NCBI GenBank assembly: GCA_030586765.1 | Contig: JAUQZZ010000046.1 | Span: 1-12,490, forward strand | Reading direction: 5' to 3' | DNA: 12,490 nucleotides | Source of the DNA: Candidatus Brocadiales bacterium | GTDB lineage: Bacteria > Planctomycetota > Brocadiia > Brocadiales > Bathyanammoxibiaceae | Shown: one piece after another, positions 6,311-12,374 of the stretch | Layout of the letters: every line of letters starts with the position of its first letter | How positions within the stretch are numbered: the stretch's first letter is position 1 | Translations under genes and position numbers: made by a program | Notes under the pieces: model-generated | Told to the model about the DNA's origin: nothing | Databases searched by the model: none | What the model saw: only the letters and a program-made list of their open reading frames with translations

Positions 6311-9106
6311 ATGAAGAACCATAATGATTATATATCTATAAGGGGTGCCAGGGTACACAACCTGAAGAATATAGATGTAGATATACCCAGGGACAGCCTG
6401 GTGGTCATCACTGGGGTGAGCGGTTCAGGAAAGTCCTCCCTGGCCTTTGATACCATCTTTGCCGAAGGACAGAGGCGTTACATAGAAAGCCTCTCTTCCT
6501 ACGCCCGCCAATTCCTGGAGCAGATACAGAAACCCGATGTGGACCACATCGAAGGGGTTCCTCCCACCATCGCTATAGAGCAGAGAACCGTTGCGGCTAA
6601 CCCACGCTCTACAGTAGCCACCGTTACAGAAATATATGACTATCTCCGCCTCCTCTTCGCCAAGGTAGGAACACCCTACTGCCATCAGTGCAGTCAGGAA
6701 GTGACACGCCAGAGCGCTGAAGATATTATTGACAAGGTAATGCAGACCCCTCTGGGGACCAGGATTATGCTCCTGGCCCCGGTCATAAAGGGCAAGAAGG
6801 GTGAGCATAAGGAGGTCTTCGAGGCCATAAAAAAAGAAGGCTTTGTACGGGCCAGGGTGAACGGCCTGCTCTTGGACATAACCCAGCCTATAAGACTCAG
6901 CCGATATAAGACCCACAGTATAGAGGTGTTAGTGGATAGACTGGTACTGAAGGCGGACATCCAGTCCAGGCTCTATGACTCCATCCAGACATGTCTGGAG
7001 GTTGGGGAAGGGATAATGGTCCTTTCCCAGGAGAAGAGGGGAAACTGGCAGGACACCCTTTTTAGCCAGCGCTACGCCTGCAGACAGTGCGGTATAGGCC
7101 TGGAGGAGCTAGCCCCCAGGCTCTTTTCCTTCAATAGCCCTTATGGAGCCTGCCCCCAGTGTGAAGGGCTTGGCTCCATGATGGAATTAGACCCTGACCT
7201 TATAATCCCCCATAAGGACCTAACCCTCAGACAAGGGGCCCTGGAGGCCTTGAGAAACTGGGGCAAGAGGACGGATGACTATTACGGGGGACTGCTAAAG
7301 GACCTTTCCAAGAACTTCCCCTCCTTACTGGACACCCCCTTCAAGAAGCTGCCTAAGGGGATAAGGGAGACTATCCTTTACGGCACCAAGGGCGATAAGG
7401 GTTATTTTGAGGGTGTACTGCCCATTCTTAAAGACCTATATGAGAGGACGGAGAGGGAGGCCGTTAAGAGGAGGCTAGAATCTTATATGTCTGAGCACTC
7501 CTGTCTCCACTGTGGCGGAGCAAGGCTCAGACCTGAGGCCCTGGCTGTAAAAATTGGGAAAAAGAACATTAGTGAGCTAACAGCCATGGACGCCGAAAAG
7601 GCCCTGGCCTTCTTCCGCAGCTTATCCTTCAGTGGTGAAAAGGCACTCATCTCCAGAGAGGTCTTAAAAGAGATTATAGGCCGCCTCGGGCTTATGATAG
7701 ACCTGGGCCTGGGTTACCTGACCCTAGACCGCACTAGCACCACCCTATCAGGGGGAGAGGCCCAGAGGTTAAGGCTTGCCACCCAGGTGGGCTCAGGACT
7801 GGTGGGGGTGTGCTATGTCCTGGACGAGCCTACCATAGGCCTCCACGCCAGAGACGGTAAAAGGCTTATCACCTCGTTAAAGTCCCTCAGGGATACAGGA
7901 AATACCGTGATAGTGGTGGAGCATGATGAGGAAACCATTAGAAACGCCGACTATATTGTAGACCTGGGCCCAGGTGCAGGAGACCGAGGAGGAAGGGTAG
8001 TGACCCACGGGTCCCTAGAGGAGGTCCTCCGCAGGGATTCATCCCTCACAGCCAGTTACCTGAGACAGGACCTAAGGATAGCGCTTCCTTCCAGGAGGAG
8101 AAAGGTAGACCCAAAGAACTGTATAGAAATCAGGGGTGCCAGGGAAAACAATCTCAAGTCCATAAATGTCAAAATTCCTCTAGGTGTATTCTGCTGCGTT
8201 ACAGGGGTTTCTGGCTCAGGAAAGAGCACCCTGGTGGACCAAATCCTCCATAGGGCCCTGGCCAGGGTCCTTTATAGAAGTAACGTAAAGCCAGGGGCCC
8301 ATGACAGCATGGTGGGCATTGAGAAGATAGATAAGGTAATAGAGATAGACCAATCTCCCATCGGCCGCACGCCCCGCTCTAACTCGGTCACCTATACGAA
8401 CGTCTTCACCCAGATAAGGGAGGTCTTTTCCCAGACAAGGGAGTCCAGACTCAGAGGCTATGGCCCTGGCCGCTTCAGCTTTAACGTCAAAGGCGGTAGG
8501 TGCAAGACCTGTGAAGGTCAGGGCACTAAAAAACTGGAGATGCATTTCCTCCCCGACACCTTTGTCACCTGCGACCAGTGCAAAGGAAAGAGGTACAACA
8601 ACGAGACCTTAGAGATTCTCTACAAGGAGAAAAATATCGCTGACGTCCTGGCCATGAGAGTAGAGGAGGCCTACGGGTTCTTTAGAAATATACCCAAAAT
8701 AGAACGCACTTTGCGGACCCTTAGAGACGTGGGACTTGGCTATATGACCCTGGGTCAACCCTCCACTACCCTATCAGGAGGAGAGGCCCAGAGGGTAAAG
8801 CTCTCCACAGAACTGGCCAAGCATCCCACAGGCAGGACACTTTATATTTTAGATGAGCCCACCACCGGCCTCCACTTCGCTGACATAGAGAACCTCCTTA
8901 AGATTCTCAACCGCCTGGTGGATATGGGCAATACCGTGGTAGTTATAGAACACCACCTGGACGTGGTGAAGCAGGCGGATTGTATAATAGACCTGGGGCC
9001 TGAGGGGGGAGACGAGGGAGGCTGGGTGGTGGCAACAGGCTCGCCAGAGGAGGTAGTCAGATGCGAGAAATCATATACAGGCAGGGCCCTGAGGAAGTAT
9101 CTGTAA
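6311..9106 (+). CDS. uvrA: UvrABC excinuclease subunit A
   Basis: UvrA is the ATP-dependent DNA-damage sensor of nucleotide excision repair. It loads UvrB at lesions. From the ATG at 6311 the product has 931 residues, near the usual 940. Two ABC ATPase halves are complete: Walker A GVSGSGKSS (35-43) and GVSGSGKST (632-640), signatures LSGGEAQR (479-486 and 821-828), and Walker B with VLDEPTIG (503-510) and ILDEPTTG (846-853). Zinc-module cysteine pairs are visible at 257/260 with 281/284, at 398/401, and at 731/734 with 754/757. A further CxxC lies at 124/127. The open frame runs upstream to 6080 and overlaps groEL-B, but those codons look nothing like UvrA, so 6311 is preferred. It is divergent from the chaperone unit. 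No uvrB or uvrC is present. Confidence 0.97.
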   Translation: MKNHNDYISIRGARVHNLKNIDVDIPRDSLVVITGVSGSGKSSLAFDTIFAEGQRRYIESLSSYARQFLEQIQKPDVDHIEGVPPTIAIEQRTVAANPRSTVATVTEIYDYLRLLFAKVGTPYCHQCSQEVTRQSAEDIIDKVMQTPLGTRIMLLAPVIKGKKGEHKEVFEAIKKEGFVRARVNGLLLDITQPIRLSRYKTHSIEVLVDRLVLKADIQSRLYDSIQTCLEVGEGIMVLSQEKRGNWQDTLFSQRYACRQCGIGLEELAPRLFSFNSPYGACPQCEGLGSMMELDPDLIIPHKDLTLRQGALEALRNWGKRTDDYYGGLLKDLSKNFPSLLDTPFKKLPKGIRETILYGTKGDKGYFEGVLPILKDLYERTEREAVKRRLESYMSEHSCLHCGGARLRPEALAVKIGKKNISELTAMDAEKALAFFRSLSFSGEKALISREVLKEIIGRLGLMIDLGLGYLTLDRTSTTLSGGEAQRLRLATQVGSGLVGVCYVLDEPTIGLHARDGKRLITSLKSLRDTGNTVIVVEHDEETIRNADYIVDLGPGAGDRGGRVVTHGSLEEVLRRDSSLTASYLRQDLRIALPSRRRKVDPKNCIEIRGARENNLKSINVKIPLGVFCCVTGVSGSGKSTLVDQILHRALARVLYRSNVKPGAHDSMVGIEKIDKVIEIDQSPIGRTPRSNSVTYTNVFTQIREVFSQTRESRLRGYGPGRFSFNVKGGRCKTCEGQGTKKLEMHFLPDTFVTCDQCKGKRYNNETLEILYKEKNIADVLAMRVEEAYGFFRNIPKIERTLRTLRDVGLGYMTLGQPSTTLSGGEAQRVKLSTELAKHPTGRTLYILDEPTTGLHFADIENLLKILNRLVDMGNTVVVIEHHLDVVKQADCIIDLGPEGGDEGGWVVATGSPEEVVRCEKSYTGRALRKYL

Positions 9107-9128
9107 ATAATTTAATAATGTACTAGAC

Positions 9129-9174
9129 GGTCTTTAGACCTGTCCGCTAGTGAGGGGAATCGGACAGACCTGAA
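9129..9174. repeat. Overlapping hairpins at the uvrA / phosphoesterase convergent junction
   Basis: In the 103-base gap between convergent genes, GGTCT-TT-AGACC (9129-9140) is a perfect small palindrome. CTGTCCG (9140-9146) pairs with CGGACAG (9161-9167). The two share base 9140 and crowd each other. GGACAGACC-TGAA (9162-9174) matches the left arm and most of the loop of the perfect hairpin at 10549-10570, so this is probably a decayed copy. No T run follows, so terminator function is uncertain. Confidence 0.45.
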
Positions 9175-9209
9175 GGCCTACCAGAGATGGACAAGCCCCT
9201 GTATTACAT

Positions 9210-9671
9210 CTATTCTTTCCCCCTGAAAAAGAGCCAGTTCCTACCTTCACGGAATTTGAGGAGGTAGTAGGTGCCTTTGAGTCTTTTTCCTGCCAAGGAG
9301 AACTTTATCTCCCTTTCCTTCTTCATTTCTAGAAGTTCAAAGGGACCGTTATCCCATATCTTCACCATGCCTGCGCCGTAGTGGCCCTCGGGGATGAGGC
9401 CTTCGAAGTCTATATAATCAACAGGATGGTCTTCTGTCTGGACGGCGAGCCTTTTGATGCCTGGGCGCTCTGGGGGGCCCTTGGGCACTGCCCAGCTCTT
9501 CAAGACCCCCTCCATCTCTAGCCGTAGGTCCCAGTGGAGGTGGCTGGCGTGATGCTCGTGGATAACAAATCTCGTCTTACTTGTCCTTCTTACCTTGCCC
9601 TTGGGTTCGGGGGTCTTAGAGAAATTCCTGAGCTTCTTGTATTCCTTGAGGGTATCTTTACTTGCCTTCAC
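9210..9671 (-). CDS. Stand-alone LigD-type DNA 3'-phosphoesterase
   Basis: This matches the 3'-phosphoesterase (PE) domain of bacterial ligase D, which removes 3'-phosphates and 3'-ribonucleotides from DNA ends during break repair. The 153-residue product has the full motif set. Comparison with the Pseudomonas LigD PE domain, from memory, maps its metal and catalytic residues H42, H48, D50, R52, H84 and Y88 to H40, H46, D48, R50, H82 and Y86 here. Surrounding motifs are ASHLHWDLRLE (42-52), LKSWAVPKGP (57-66), EDHPVDY (80-86) and GHYGAGMVKIWD (96-107). No polymerase or ligase domain is fused, and no ku gene is near. Stand-alone PE proteins are known in bacteria and archaea. The start is GTG with no clear Shine-Dalgarno, so the exact N-terminus is uncertain. 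It converges on uvrA. Confidence 0.9.
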   Translation of the reverse strand: MKASKDTLKEYKKLRNFSKTPEPKGKVRRTSKTRFVIHEHHASHLHWDLRLEMEGVLKSWAVPKGPPERPGIKRLAVQTEDHPVDYIDFEGLIPEGHYGAGMVKIWDNGPFELLEMKKEREIKFSLAGKRLKGTYYLLKFREGRNWLFFRGKE

Positions 9672-9696
9672 GGTTTTTTCTTAACCGTTTGCCTCT

Positions 9697-9713
9697 CTGA
9701 GACCGTACTGGAC
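9697..9713. repeat. 17-base direct repeat, left copy
   Basis: The sequence CTGAGACCGTACTGGAC is identical to 10536-10552 in the same orientation. The two copies bracket the toxin-antitoxin genes. The bases next to the repeat differ at both ends. The rest of the 247-base gap 9672-9918 holds a small hairpin (TGCTGAA 9807-9813 with TTCAGCA 9819-9825) and no believable gene. Confidence 0.7.
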
Positions 9714-9918
9714 TACCTCTCCCTATACTCTCCAGAAGGAAAGGACTGGGGAAGTGGAGACGTTTTCCTATCCCCACCCTTAAGTTGAGTTCAAGATAGA
9801 CCTGCCTGCTGAAACAAGTTCAGCACCCATTAAAGCCGTCCTGTCCTGGGCCTCTCCCTTTACTTGGTATCCTGCCTTCGGCTACGGATTACCTTATGCT
9901 AATTAATAAGCCTCCCTT

Positions 9919-10194
9919 CTATGCGCCATTTTTACTACCAGCCCTGTACCTAGTATGGTACAGGGCCAGCACAACAAGGGCCTTGTCCTGGATTTCATAT
10001 ATGATACGGTAGTCCCCCACACGGACACGGTAGAGGCTCTCTGCCCCTGATAGTTTCTTGACACCCTGGGGTCGTGGGTTATAGGCCAGTCCATCAATTC
10101 GTGCTTTTATACGTGGCAGGGCATGTCTATCGTATTTATTTATGCCCCTGAGTTGACGCCTGGCCTTCGGTGTAAGTTCTATGGTGTAAGTCAC
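9919..10194 (-). CDS. RelE/ParE-superfamily toxin
   Basis: Small basic protein of 91 residues, the usual length for RelE-like toxins, many of which cleave mRNA at the ribosome. Family features are MTYTIELTPKARRQL at the N-terminus, a helical region (about 17-38), KKLSGAESLYRVRVGDYRIIYEI (46-68) giving the central strands, and a last strand with LALYHTRYR (76-84) holding His and Arg residues typical of the active end. The start is GTG, and the GTGA overlaps the antitoxin stop by four bases, so translation is coupled and antitoxin is made first. It lies second in a two-gene unit with a Phd/YefM antitoxin. RelE and ParE folds are hard to separate by eye, so ribonuclease versus gyrase targeting is open. 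Confidence 0.9.
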   Translation of the reverse strand: MTYTIELTPKARRQLRGINKYDRHALPRIKARIDGLAYNPRPQGVKKLSGAESLYRVRVGDYRIIYEIQDKALVVLALYHTRYRAGSKNGA

Positions 10195-10445
10195 AACCCC
10201 AGTTCAGCCTTAACCTTCTTCCAGGGAATTGTCCCCTTCTTCCTGGCCTCCGCCAGGGCAGTCCTTGCATCTTCCAGGTCAATGCGGTCCTCCAGCTTCT
10301 CCAGGAGTTCCATGTCCTCGATGGGAACTATGGCCGCAATGGTCTTGCCCCTGCGGGTAACAGCCACCCGCTCCTTGGCATAGCCCACACGGCTCACAAG
10401 TTCAGAGAATTTCTCCCTTGCCTTCCCAGCAGTTATTGTAGTCAT
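10191..10445 (-). CDS. Phd/YefM-family antitoxin
   Basis: 84-residue antitoxin. The N-terminal part MTTITAGKAREKFSELVSRV (1-20) and RVAVTRRGKTIAAIVPIEDMELLEKLED (26-53) is the classic Phd/YefM DNA-binding and dimerisation fold. The charged C-terminal half (about 54-84) would wrap and neutralise the toxin. The start is ATG, with AGGGGG six bases upstream. The gene precedes and overlaps its toxin by four bases. Proteins of this family repress their own operon, and a double TGTACA site lies 37-51 bases upstream of the start codon. Confidence 0.92.
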   Translation of the reverse strand: MTTITAGKAREKFSELVSRVGYAKERVAVTRRGKTIAAIVPIEDMELLEKLEDRIDLEDARTALAEARKKGTIPWKKVKAELGL

Positions 10446-10481
10446 GGCTTACCCCCTAGTCATAGTAAACGAATAGTCTAC

Positions 10482-10496
10482 TGTACAAATTGTACA
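10482..10496. promoter_or_regulatory. Predicted YefM/Phd operator with two TGTACA motifs
   Basis: TGTACAA (10482-10488) and TTGTACA (10490-10496) are a perfect inverted repeat around one base and contain two TGTACA cores nine bases apart. Published work on E. coli YefM-YoeB, as I recall it, describes operator repeats with a 5'-TGTACA-3' core. Both halves overlap possible -35 boxes (TTGTAC) for the minus-strand operon, and TACTAT (10462-10467) is a possible -10 at 15 bases from the nearer one. Binding here would block transcription of the pair. Confidence 0.7.
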
Positions 10497-10535
10497 ATTG
10501 GGCAGACAGGTTGTCAATCATGAATTAGAAGTTTA

Positions 10536-10552
10536 CTGAGACCGTACTGGAC
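10536..10552. repeat. 17-base direct repeat, right copy
   Basis: Identical to 9697-9713 in the same orientation. It runs directly into the perfect hairpin at 10549-10570 and shares its last four bases with that hairpin's left arm. At the left copy the sequence diverges after the shared 17 bases and no hairpin follows. Confidence 0.7.
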
Positions 10553-10570
10553 AGACCCGAAGGTCTGTCC
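10549..10570. repeat. Perfect 9-base-pair hairpin with CGAA loop
   Basis: GGACAGACC (10549-10557) and GGTCTGTCC (10562-10570) are exact reverse complements around CGAA. The element shares its left arm and loop type with the decayed copy at 9162-9174. No T run follows on either strand, so it looks like a dispersed repeat more than a terminator. Confidence 0.65.
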
Positions 10571-10590
10571 CTACACACTGTCCGAATGAA

Positions 10591-10647
10591 TGTAGGGAGG
10601 GGGTTTATCCCCCTCCGAAACGGAGGCCCATAAAGGGCCTCCCTACA
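10591..10647. repeat. 57-base clamp element with two inner hairpins (copy 1)
   Basis: Outer arms TGTAGGGAGG (10591-10600) and CCTCCCTACA (10638-10647) are perfect reverse complements. Between them lie two hairpins: GGAGGGGG (10596-10603) with CCCCCTCC (10609-10616), and GGAGGCCC (10622-10629) with GGGCCTCC (10635-10642). Inner and outer pairings overlap, so the nucleic acid can switch between a cloverleaf and a double-hairpin form. The same design and the same length occur at 12295-12351 with mostly different bases. Confidence 0.7.
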
Positions 10648-10700
10648 AAAACTGGTGAAAGCCAGATTCGCCTTAGGTGGACTAGATAGCCTTGGGTAGT

Positions 10701-10724
10701 TTCGGGTCCCCAGACCCAAAACGC
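10701..10724. repeat. Decayed copy of the TTCGGGTC hairpin repeat
   Basis: Aligned with 12152-12176 this stretch differs by one substitution and one missing base. Both begin TTCGGGTC and end AAAACGC. The changes here break the perfect palindrome seen in the other copy. It lies about 65 bases past the sat stop. Confidence 0.55.
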
Positions 10725-10788
10725 AGGTCAGTCCGCCTCAGGCAGATGCGTCTACCCATTCTCTAAAAAACTACCCGTTCCCTTCAGG

Positions 10789-11982
10789 CTAGGCTGTGGG
10801 CTGGCTGGAGGCACGGTGGACCTCTGCTATATAGTACTCGCTGAGGATTTTGGCCACCTCTGGCCTGGTAAAAGTGGGCGGTGGGGTAAGACCTTCCTGA
10901 AGGAGCTTCCTCACCTGCGTACCACTCAGGGTCACATGGTTCTCAGAGTCGTGGGGACAGGTCTTGTAGGAGGCCATGCCGTAGCAGAGCTTGCAGTAAA
11001 AGGTATGGTCAAAAAATAGTGGGGTGATGCCTATCTCCTCTGGCTCAAATTCGTCGAAGATGTAGTGGGCATCAAAACTCCCGTAGTAGTTGCCTACCCC
11101 TGCATGGTCTCTACCCACAATGAAGTGGGTACACCCGTAATTCTTACGCACCAGGGCATGAAAGATGGCCTCCCTGGGGCCTGCGTAACGCATGGCCGCA
11201 GGAAAGACGGCCATGGCCACCCTGTCCTTGGGATAATACCTCTCCAGTAAGACCTCGTAACACTTCATCCTTACCTGGGCAGGGATATCGTCCTCCTTCG
11301 TCTCTCCCACCAGAGGATGCAGGAGCAGGGCATCCACTGTCTCCAGGGCACACTTCTGGATGTACTCGTGGGCCCTGTGCACAGGGTTTCGGGTCTGGAA
11401 GCCCACTACCCTCCTCCACCCATTTTTGTTAAAGAGCTCCCGGGTCTGGGCAGGGCCTAGTCTGTACTGAAGAAAATCGCCATGCTTGGGGCGGTTCACC
11501 ACACTCACCCTTCCACCCAGGAGGATGTCTCCACTCTGAAAGAGGTTCTTGACCCCAGGGTGCTTATGGTCCCCTGTGCCGTAGACCTCCAGGGCCTCTT
11601 TTTCTCTGTCGTAGTGGAACCTCTCCTCCAGGTGCAGGATGGCCAGCACCGTGCGGGACTTGTCCTCCAGGGCTACGTCCTCCCCTTCTTTAAGCCCCTG
11701 GGCCTTAGCACTGGTAGTAGAGAGCACCACAGGCAGGGACCAGACCAGTCCACTGGTCAGCCTCATGATATCCACCACATTCTCGTAGTCCTTCTTGCCC
11801 ATGAAACCCTCCAGGGGGCTAAAGGCCCCTGTAGCGATAAGCTCCAGGTCTGAGGCCTCCCTGGGACCAATCTGAAGGCGCTTCATGCCCCCTTCTACAC
11901 GGGCCAGGAGTTCTTCCCTGGCCTCCCCTTCCAGTACCCTGTTCACCAGTCTTCCGCCGTGAGGTTTTATACCCTTTTCCAC
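10789..11982 (-). CDS. sat: Sulfate adenylyltransferase (ATP sulfurylase)
   Basis: Catalyses sulfate + ATP to adenosine 5'-phosphosulfate + diphosphate, the activation step of sulfate use, and the reverse in sulfur oxidisers. At 397 residues it is the single-domain form without an APS kinase extension. Motifs include PHGGRLVNR (7-15), the substrate-binding QTRNPVHRAHE (196-206), GRDHAG (290-295), and a zinc-type site near the C-terminus with C330, C333, C342 and a nearby His. This zinc site is usual in prokaryotic Sat of dissimilatory type, unlike the CysD/CysN enzyme. The start is GTG after AAGGAGGA. No aprAB, qmo, dsr or cys genes are in the window, so the direction and role are not settled. 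It stands alone between two repeat-rich gaps. Confidence 0.95.
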   Translation of the reverse strand: MEKGIKPHGGRLVNRVLEGEAREELLARVEGGMKRLQIGPREASDLELIATGAFSPLEGFMGKKDYENVVDIMRLTSGLVWSLPVVLSTTSAKAQGLKEGEDVALEDKSRTVLAILHLEERFHYDREKEALEVYGTGDHKHPGVKNLFQSGDILLGGRVSVVNRPKHGDFLQYRLGPAQTRELFNKNGWRRVVGFQTRNPVHRAHEYIQKCALETVDALLLHPLVGETKEDDIPAQVRMKCYEVLLERYYPKDRVAMAVFPAAMRYAGPREAIFHALVRKNYGCTHFIVGRDHAGVGNYYGSFDAHYIFDEFEPEEIGITPLFFDHTFYCKLCYGMASYKTCPHDSENHVTLSGTQVRKLLQEGLTPPPTFTRPEVAKILSEYYIAEVHRASSQPTA

Positions 11983-12024
11983 TTATTCCTCCTTTGAAAT
12001 CCTCCATGCAAAACAAGTTACAAT

Positions 12025-12098
12025 CAACGACCTAAAGGTCGTTGTCTACCCAGAAACATCTGCCAACCAATGGTAGACAACGAAGTTTCACTTCGTTG
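12025..12098. repeat. Inverted pair of hairpin repeats with compensating stem changes
   Basis: Hairpin one: CAACGACCT (12025-12033) with AGGTCGTTG (12036-12044). Hairpin two: CAACGAAGT (12078-12086) with ACTTCGTTG (12090-12098). A third pairing, GTTGTCTACC (12041-12050) with GGTAGACAAC (12072-12081), uses four bases from each hairpin and so excludes them. The whole is two inverted copies of one unit starting GGTAGACAACGA. The stems differ between copies, but pairing is preserved in both. It begins about 42 bases upstream of the sat start. Confidence 0.7.
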
Positions 12099-12133
12099 AA
12101 GACTGTAGCATTGAGTCTTGCTTTTTTATTTTT
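12099..12133 (+). terminator. Weak terminator-like hairpin on the plus strand
   Basis: AAGACT (12099-12104) pairs with AGTCTT (12114-12119). After GC come six T residues, then ATTTTT. The stem has only six base pairs. No plus-strand gene ends nearby, so it may simply be part of the repeat cluster. Confidence 0.25.
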
Positions 12134-12151
12134 GCAGGATGAGAATGTACC

Positions 12152-12176
12152 TTCGGGTCTCCAGACCCGAAAACGC
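12152..12176. repeat. Perfect palindrome with tail, partner of 10701-10724
   Basis: TTCGGGTCT (12152-12160) and AGACCCGAA (12163-12171) are exact reverse complements around CC, followed by AACGC. The copy at 10701-10724 on the other side of sat has the same orientation and is slightly decayed. Confidence 0.65.
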
Positions 12177-12213
12177 TCCCCACTCCTCCAAGATTTGCGC
12201 CGCCGAAAGCAGA

Positions 12214-12241
12214 CAGGGCGCCCGCAGCGCCAGTCACCCTG
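12214..12241. repeat. Nested GC-rich hairpin
   Basis: Outer arms CAGGG (12214-12218) and CCCTG (12237-12241) enclose GGCGC (12217-12221) and GCGCC (12227-12231). The arms are short and GC-rich. It may be another decayed member of the hairpin family here. No function is visible. Confidence 0.35.
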
Positions 12242-12268
12242 CCCTACATAGAAGGCAGTTGTTAACCT

Positions 12269-12374
12269 AGACCTCTGAAAAAATCAGTTAGCCAGGATAG
12301 GCAGGGCTTTCTAGCCCTGCCTAGTGCGGCCCTGGAAAGGGCCGCCTATCCATTTTTTGCTTTTGCAGAGGTCT
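12269..12374. repeat. Large nested inverted repeat containing 57-base clamp element (copy 2)
   Basis: Outermost arms AGACCTCTG (12269-12277) and CAGAGGTCT (12366-12374) end at the stop codon of the next gene. Inside are runs of A (12278-12283) and T (12353-12358). The core 12295-12351 is clamped by GGATAGGC and GCCTATCC. It holds two hairpins: AGGCAGGGCT (12299-12308) with AGCCCTGCCT (12313-12322), and GCGGCCCT (12326-12333) with AGGGCCGC (12338-12345). T runs occur shortly after the stems on both strands, so it could also act as a two-way terminator. Confidence 0.7.

Larger units (their letters stand above)
10446..10788. other. Gene-free gap between antitoxin and sat, rich in palindromes
   Basis: These 343 bases hold, in order, the antitoxin promoter region and operator (10446-10497), the right copy of the 17-base direct repeat (10536-10552), a perfect hairpin (10549-10570), a 57-base clamp element (10591-10647), and a decayed hairpin (10701-10724). 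A run of six T residues lies past the sat stop on the minus strand (10765-10770), but no strong stem precedes it, so a sat terminator is not clear. I find no believable coding region. Confidence 0.7.
11983..12374. other. Gene-free gap upstream of sat, packed with hairpins
   Basis: These 392 bases contain the sat ribosome binding site, an inverted pair of hairpin repeats (12025-12098), a weak terminator-like hairpin (12099-12133), a perfect palindrome (12152-12171), a nested hairpin (12214-12241), and a large inverted-repeat complex (12269-12374) that reaches the stop of the next gene. I cannot name a convincing sat promoter. No tRNA and no known riboswitch was recognised, and open frames across it are made of repeats. 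Confidence 0.65.

Noticed and set aside
9534..9788. Plus-strand open frame of 84 codons near the phosphoesterase start
   Set aside because: It is mostly antisense to the phosphoesterase gene and shows no family motif.
12042..12251. Plus-strand open frame of 69 codons upstream of sat
   Set aside because: It consists of translated hairpin repeats and lacks protein-like composition or a clear ribosome binding site.
12000..12374. Known riboswitch or CRISPR array upstream of sat
   Set aside because: The repeats are palindromes of differing sequence, without the regular direct repeats and spacers of CRISPR, and no recognised riboswitch core was found.
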